A DNA stretch of 26,318 nt from an uncultured Clostridia bacterium (GTDB lineage: Bacteria; Bacillota; Clostridia; TANB77; CAG-508): positions 1 through 26,318 of the forward strand of contig CANQHH010000001.1 in assembly GCA_947623615.1 (NCBI GenBank). Reading direction: 5' to 3'. The notes under the pieces are model-generated. The model did not search any database. It was given only the letters and a program-made list of their open reading frames with translations, and was not told where the DNA came from. The position numbers and the translations under genes were made by a program. Shown here piece after piece: positions 24,519-26,318 of the stretch; position 1 is the first letter of the stretch, and every line of letters begins with the position of its first letter.

Positions 24519-25166
24519 ATGAAATTAAGTGATAAAACTAAAGATATTGTAGAATGGATTGTGTGTATATTAATAGCATTAGTATTAGCTTTATTAATTA
24601 AGTTTTTTATAGGCACCCCTACTATAGTAAAAATGCCTTCAATGTATCCTACTTTAAAACAAGATCAACGTCTTATTTTAAATAGATTGGTACGTACAAC
24701 TCACACAATGCCATCAAGAGGTGATATTATTACTTTTGAAGCACCAACTTCAGATTCTTACATCTATGAATCAGATTATGATCCAAATGATGTTGTAGCT
24801 AAATATTCAAATGAGCCTACTAGTCTATGGGGAAAATTCACTCATTATTTTCTTGAAATAAATAAAGATAGTTACATAAAAAGAGTTATAGGTCTCCCTG
24901 GTGAACATGTACATATTGAAGATGGCAAAGTTTATATTAACGATGTCGAATTGCAAGAAACATATTTGCAACCTTCTGTCACCACAGAAATTTTAAATTG
25001 TCCTTTTTATGACTTAGTTGTCCCTGAGAATTGTGTATTTGTAATGGGAGATAATCGTCCTGAATCTACTGACAGTAGAAGATTTGGATGTATTCCTTTA
25101 GAGAAAATAGAAAGTAAAGTATGGATTAGATTTTGGCCATTTAATTTATTTGGAAAAGTAGATTAA
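24519..25166 (+). CDS. lepB: Signal peptidase I
   Basis: A 215-residue membrane-anchored serine protease that removes signal peptides from secreted proteins. One N-terminal membrane helix is at about residues 12-31. The catalytic Ser41 lies in KMPSMYPTL and Lys121 in YIKRVIGLPGEHV, the Ser-Lys dyad of the family, followed by MGDNRPESTDSRRFG. A 40-residue insertion after TFEAP (around residues 77-116) is larger than in short Gram-positive enzymes. The start has AAGGAG 10 bases upstream. It is first in an operon with holB (24-base gap). Confidence 0.95.
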   Translation: MKLSDKTKDIVEWIVCILIALVLALLIKFFIGTPTIVKMPSMYPTLKQDQRLILNRLVRTTHTMPSRGDIITFEAPTSDSYIYESDYDPNDVVAKYSNEPTSLWGKFTHYFLEINKDSYIKRVIGLPGEHVHIEDGKVYINDVELQETYLQPSVTTEILNCPFYDLVVPENCVFVMGDNRPESTDSRRFGCIPLEKIESKVWIRFWPFNLFGKVD

Positions 25167-25190
25167 TAACCACTACATGGAGGTATAGCT

Positions 25191-26120
25191 TTGAATTTTT
25201 CACATATTATTGGTAATGATAATATAAAACAATTATTATCCAACTCAATAAAAGCAAATAATATTTTACACAGTTATATGTTTATTGGTAATGAAGGAAT
25301 TGGTAAAAGTCTTTTTGCAAGCGAATTTGCAAAAATGATTTTATGCAATGCTTCCACACCTAATGAAAAGTCATGTGATAACTGTAATTCATGTATTGGA
25401 TTTAACACTAATAACCATCCTGATTTTATGATTGTTGATTTAGAAGATAGTAAAAGCATAAAAATAGATCAAATTAGGTATTTACAAGAAAAAATCGCAG
25501 AAAAACCAATTGTATCTAATCGCAAGGTTTATATTATAAATAATAGTGATACAATGACTAAAGAAGCACAAAATTGTTTATTAAAAACTCTTGAAGAGCC
25601 ACCTTCTTATGCTGTAATAATTCTTATATCATCTAATGAAAGTAATCTGCTTAATACTATTAAATCAAGGTGTACTAAAATTTCATTTACCAAACTCAAT
25701 AATGATGAAATTTTAGATTATTTTAAAAGAAATAATATTGAATTTAATTTTAATCAAAATATTTTACAAGCTTGTAATGGTAGCATTGGAAAAGCTATCC
25801 GAATAAAAGATGAATCAAATAATTATAATATTATTGATGATGTGTTAAATAATATTCGCACAAAAGATATTTCGTATATTTGGAATAATAGCGAAATTTT
25901 GTATAAATCAAAAGATAGCATAGATGATTTGCTAGATTATATTAATATTATTCTTATGAATAAATTGCTTTCTACAAATGATATAAGATATGTAAATTGT
26001 GTTAAAATTGTTGAAAAAACAAAAAAGAAGTTATCTTCTAATGCAAATTACGATATGAGCATAGATAACATGTTACTTAATATTTGGGAGGAATTTAATG
26101 AAGAATATTGTTGGAATTAG
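25191..26120 (+). CDS. holB: DNA polymerase III delta' subunit
   Basis: A 309-residue clamp-loader subunit of the DnaX/HolB AAA+ family. Seen: HSYMFIGNEGIGKSLFASEF (Walker A region), a zinc-binding cluster of Cys residues (CNAS, SCDNCNSC), VYIINNSDTMTKEAQNCLLK, TLEEPPSYAVIILISSN and the SRC sensor motif. The SRC and zinc motifs are typical; the C-terminal third is less conserved. The start is a TTG, 7 bases after GGAGG; no ATG is suitable. It overlaps the next gene by 23 bases, the known holB-ricT (yaaT) arrangement of Firmicutes. Confidence 0.93.
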   Translation: MNFSHIIGNDNIKQLLSNSIKANNILHSYMFIGNEGIGKSLFASEFAKMILCNASTPNEKSCDNCNSCIGFNTNNHPDFMIVDLEDSKSIKIDQIRYLQEKIAEKPIVSNRKVYIINNSDTMTKEAQNCLLKTLEEPPSYAVIILISSNESNLLNTIKSRCTKISFTKLNNDEILDYFKRNNIEFNFNQNILQACNGSIGKAIRIKDESNNYNIIDDVLNNIRTKDISYIWNNSEILYKSKDSIDDLLDYINIILMNKLLSTNDIRYVNCVKIVEKTKKKLSSNANYDMSIDNMLLNIWEEFNEEYCWN

Positions 26121-26318
26121 ATTTAAAAGACCTGGAAAAATATATTTTTTTGATCCAGGAGAATTACAGATTGAAAATAAAGATAAGGTCATTGTCGAAA
26201 CTTCAATTGGAGAAGATTTAGGTGAAGTTGTAATAAAAAAAAGAGACATGCCTGATGATAAAATTGTAGCACCTTTAAAGAAAGTAATTAGAATAGCTAC
26301 AAAGCAAGATTTAGAACA
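26098..26318 (+). CDS. ricT: PSP1-domain protein RicT/YaaT (5' part, runs off the window)
   Basis: The first 73 residues are present: MKNIVGIRFKRPGKIYFFDP, then GEDLGEVVIKKRDMPDDK. This is the start of the PSP1 domain of RicT (YaaT), part of the RicA-RicF-RicT complex that modulates RNase Y-dependent mRNA processing and sporulation in Bacillus. The ATG has GGGAGG 7 bases upstream and lies inside the end of holB. Confidence 0.88.
   Translation, partial: MKNIVGIRFKRPGKIYFFDPGELQIENKDKVIVETSIGEDLGEVVIKKRDMPDDKIVAPLKKVIRIATKQDLE

Overview
The window is AT-rich chromosomal DNA from a Gram-positive, low-GC bacterium, most likely a Clostridia-type Firmicute. The evidence is strong AGGAGG-type ribosome binding sites, TTGACA/TATAAT promoters, several TTG and GTG starts, a CCA-encoding tRNA gene, MinD with MinE, an EndoA-type MazF, and the holB-ricT gene pair. 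Species cannot be told from the sequence. One gene resembling the clostridial germination lipoprotein GerS hints at a spore-forming lineage.

Layout, left to right. 1-2171 (minus) is the 5' part of smc. 2326-4092 (plus) is a two-gene cassette: a 56-residue protein and an HExxH metallopeptidase-like protein. It faces an XRE regulator (4148-4480, minus) across a bidirectional terminator. 4637-5906 (minus) is an amidohydrolase broken by a single-base frameshift. After a 336-bp gap with a 13-bp perfect inverted repeat comes an HD-GYP protein (plus). 7338-12459 (minus) is a housekeeping block: minD-minE-rodA-dusB as one operon with a good promoter and terminator, then a GerS-like membrane-anchored protein, a MazF toxin without an adjacent antitoxin, and a GNAT acetyltransferase with its own promoter. 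12629-15295 (minus) encodes a large surface protein made of two Ig-like plus glycine-rich units; one unit carries a stretch of about 63 residues read in the wrong frame between two compensating indels.

The most unusual part is 15424-24361. Three tandem, translationally coupled genes (17604-21110, minus) encode proteins built from 5, 7 and 7 perfect-length 35-residue helical repeats. Their conserved Leu-Gly-Tyr/helix/Pro framework looks like mitochondrial transcription termination factor (mTERF) repeats and, less closely, TALE/BAT-type repeats. A fourth, short and degenerate relative follows, then a small YNPDD-motif protein and cca. On the other side of a tRNA-Arg(CCT) gene lies a second minus-strand operon: a paralogue of the YNPDD protein, a 72-residue protein and a second HExxH metallopeptidase-like protein. 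Together these look like a lineage-specific module of repeat proteins with possible nucleic-acid or protein binding roles.

The right end returns to housekeeping genes on the plus strand: signal peptidase I, the DNA polymerase III delta' subunit and the start of a PSP1/RicT protein, driven by a promoter divergent from the YNPDD/metallopeptidase operon.
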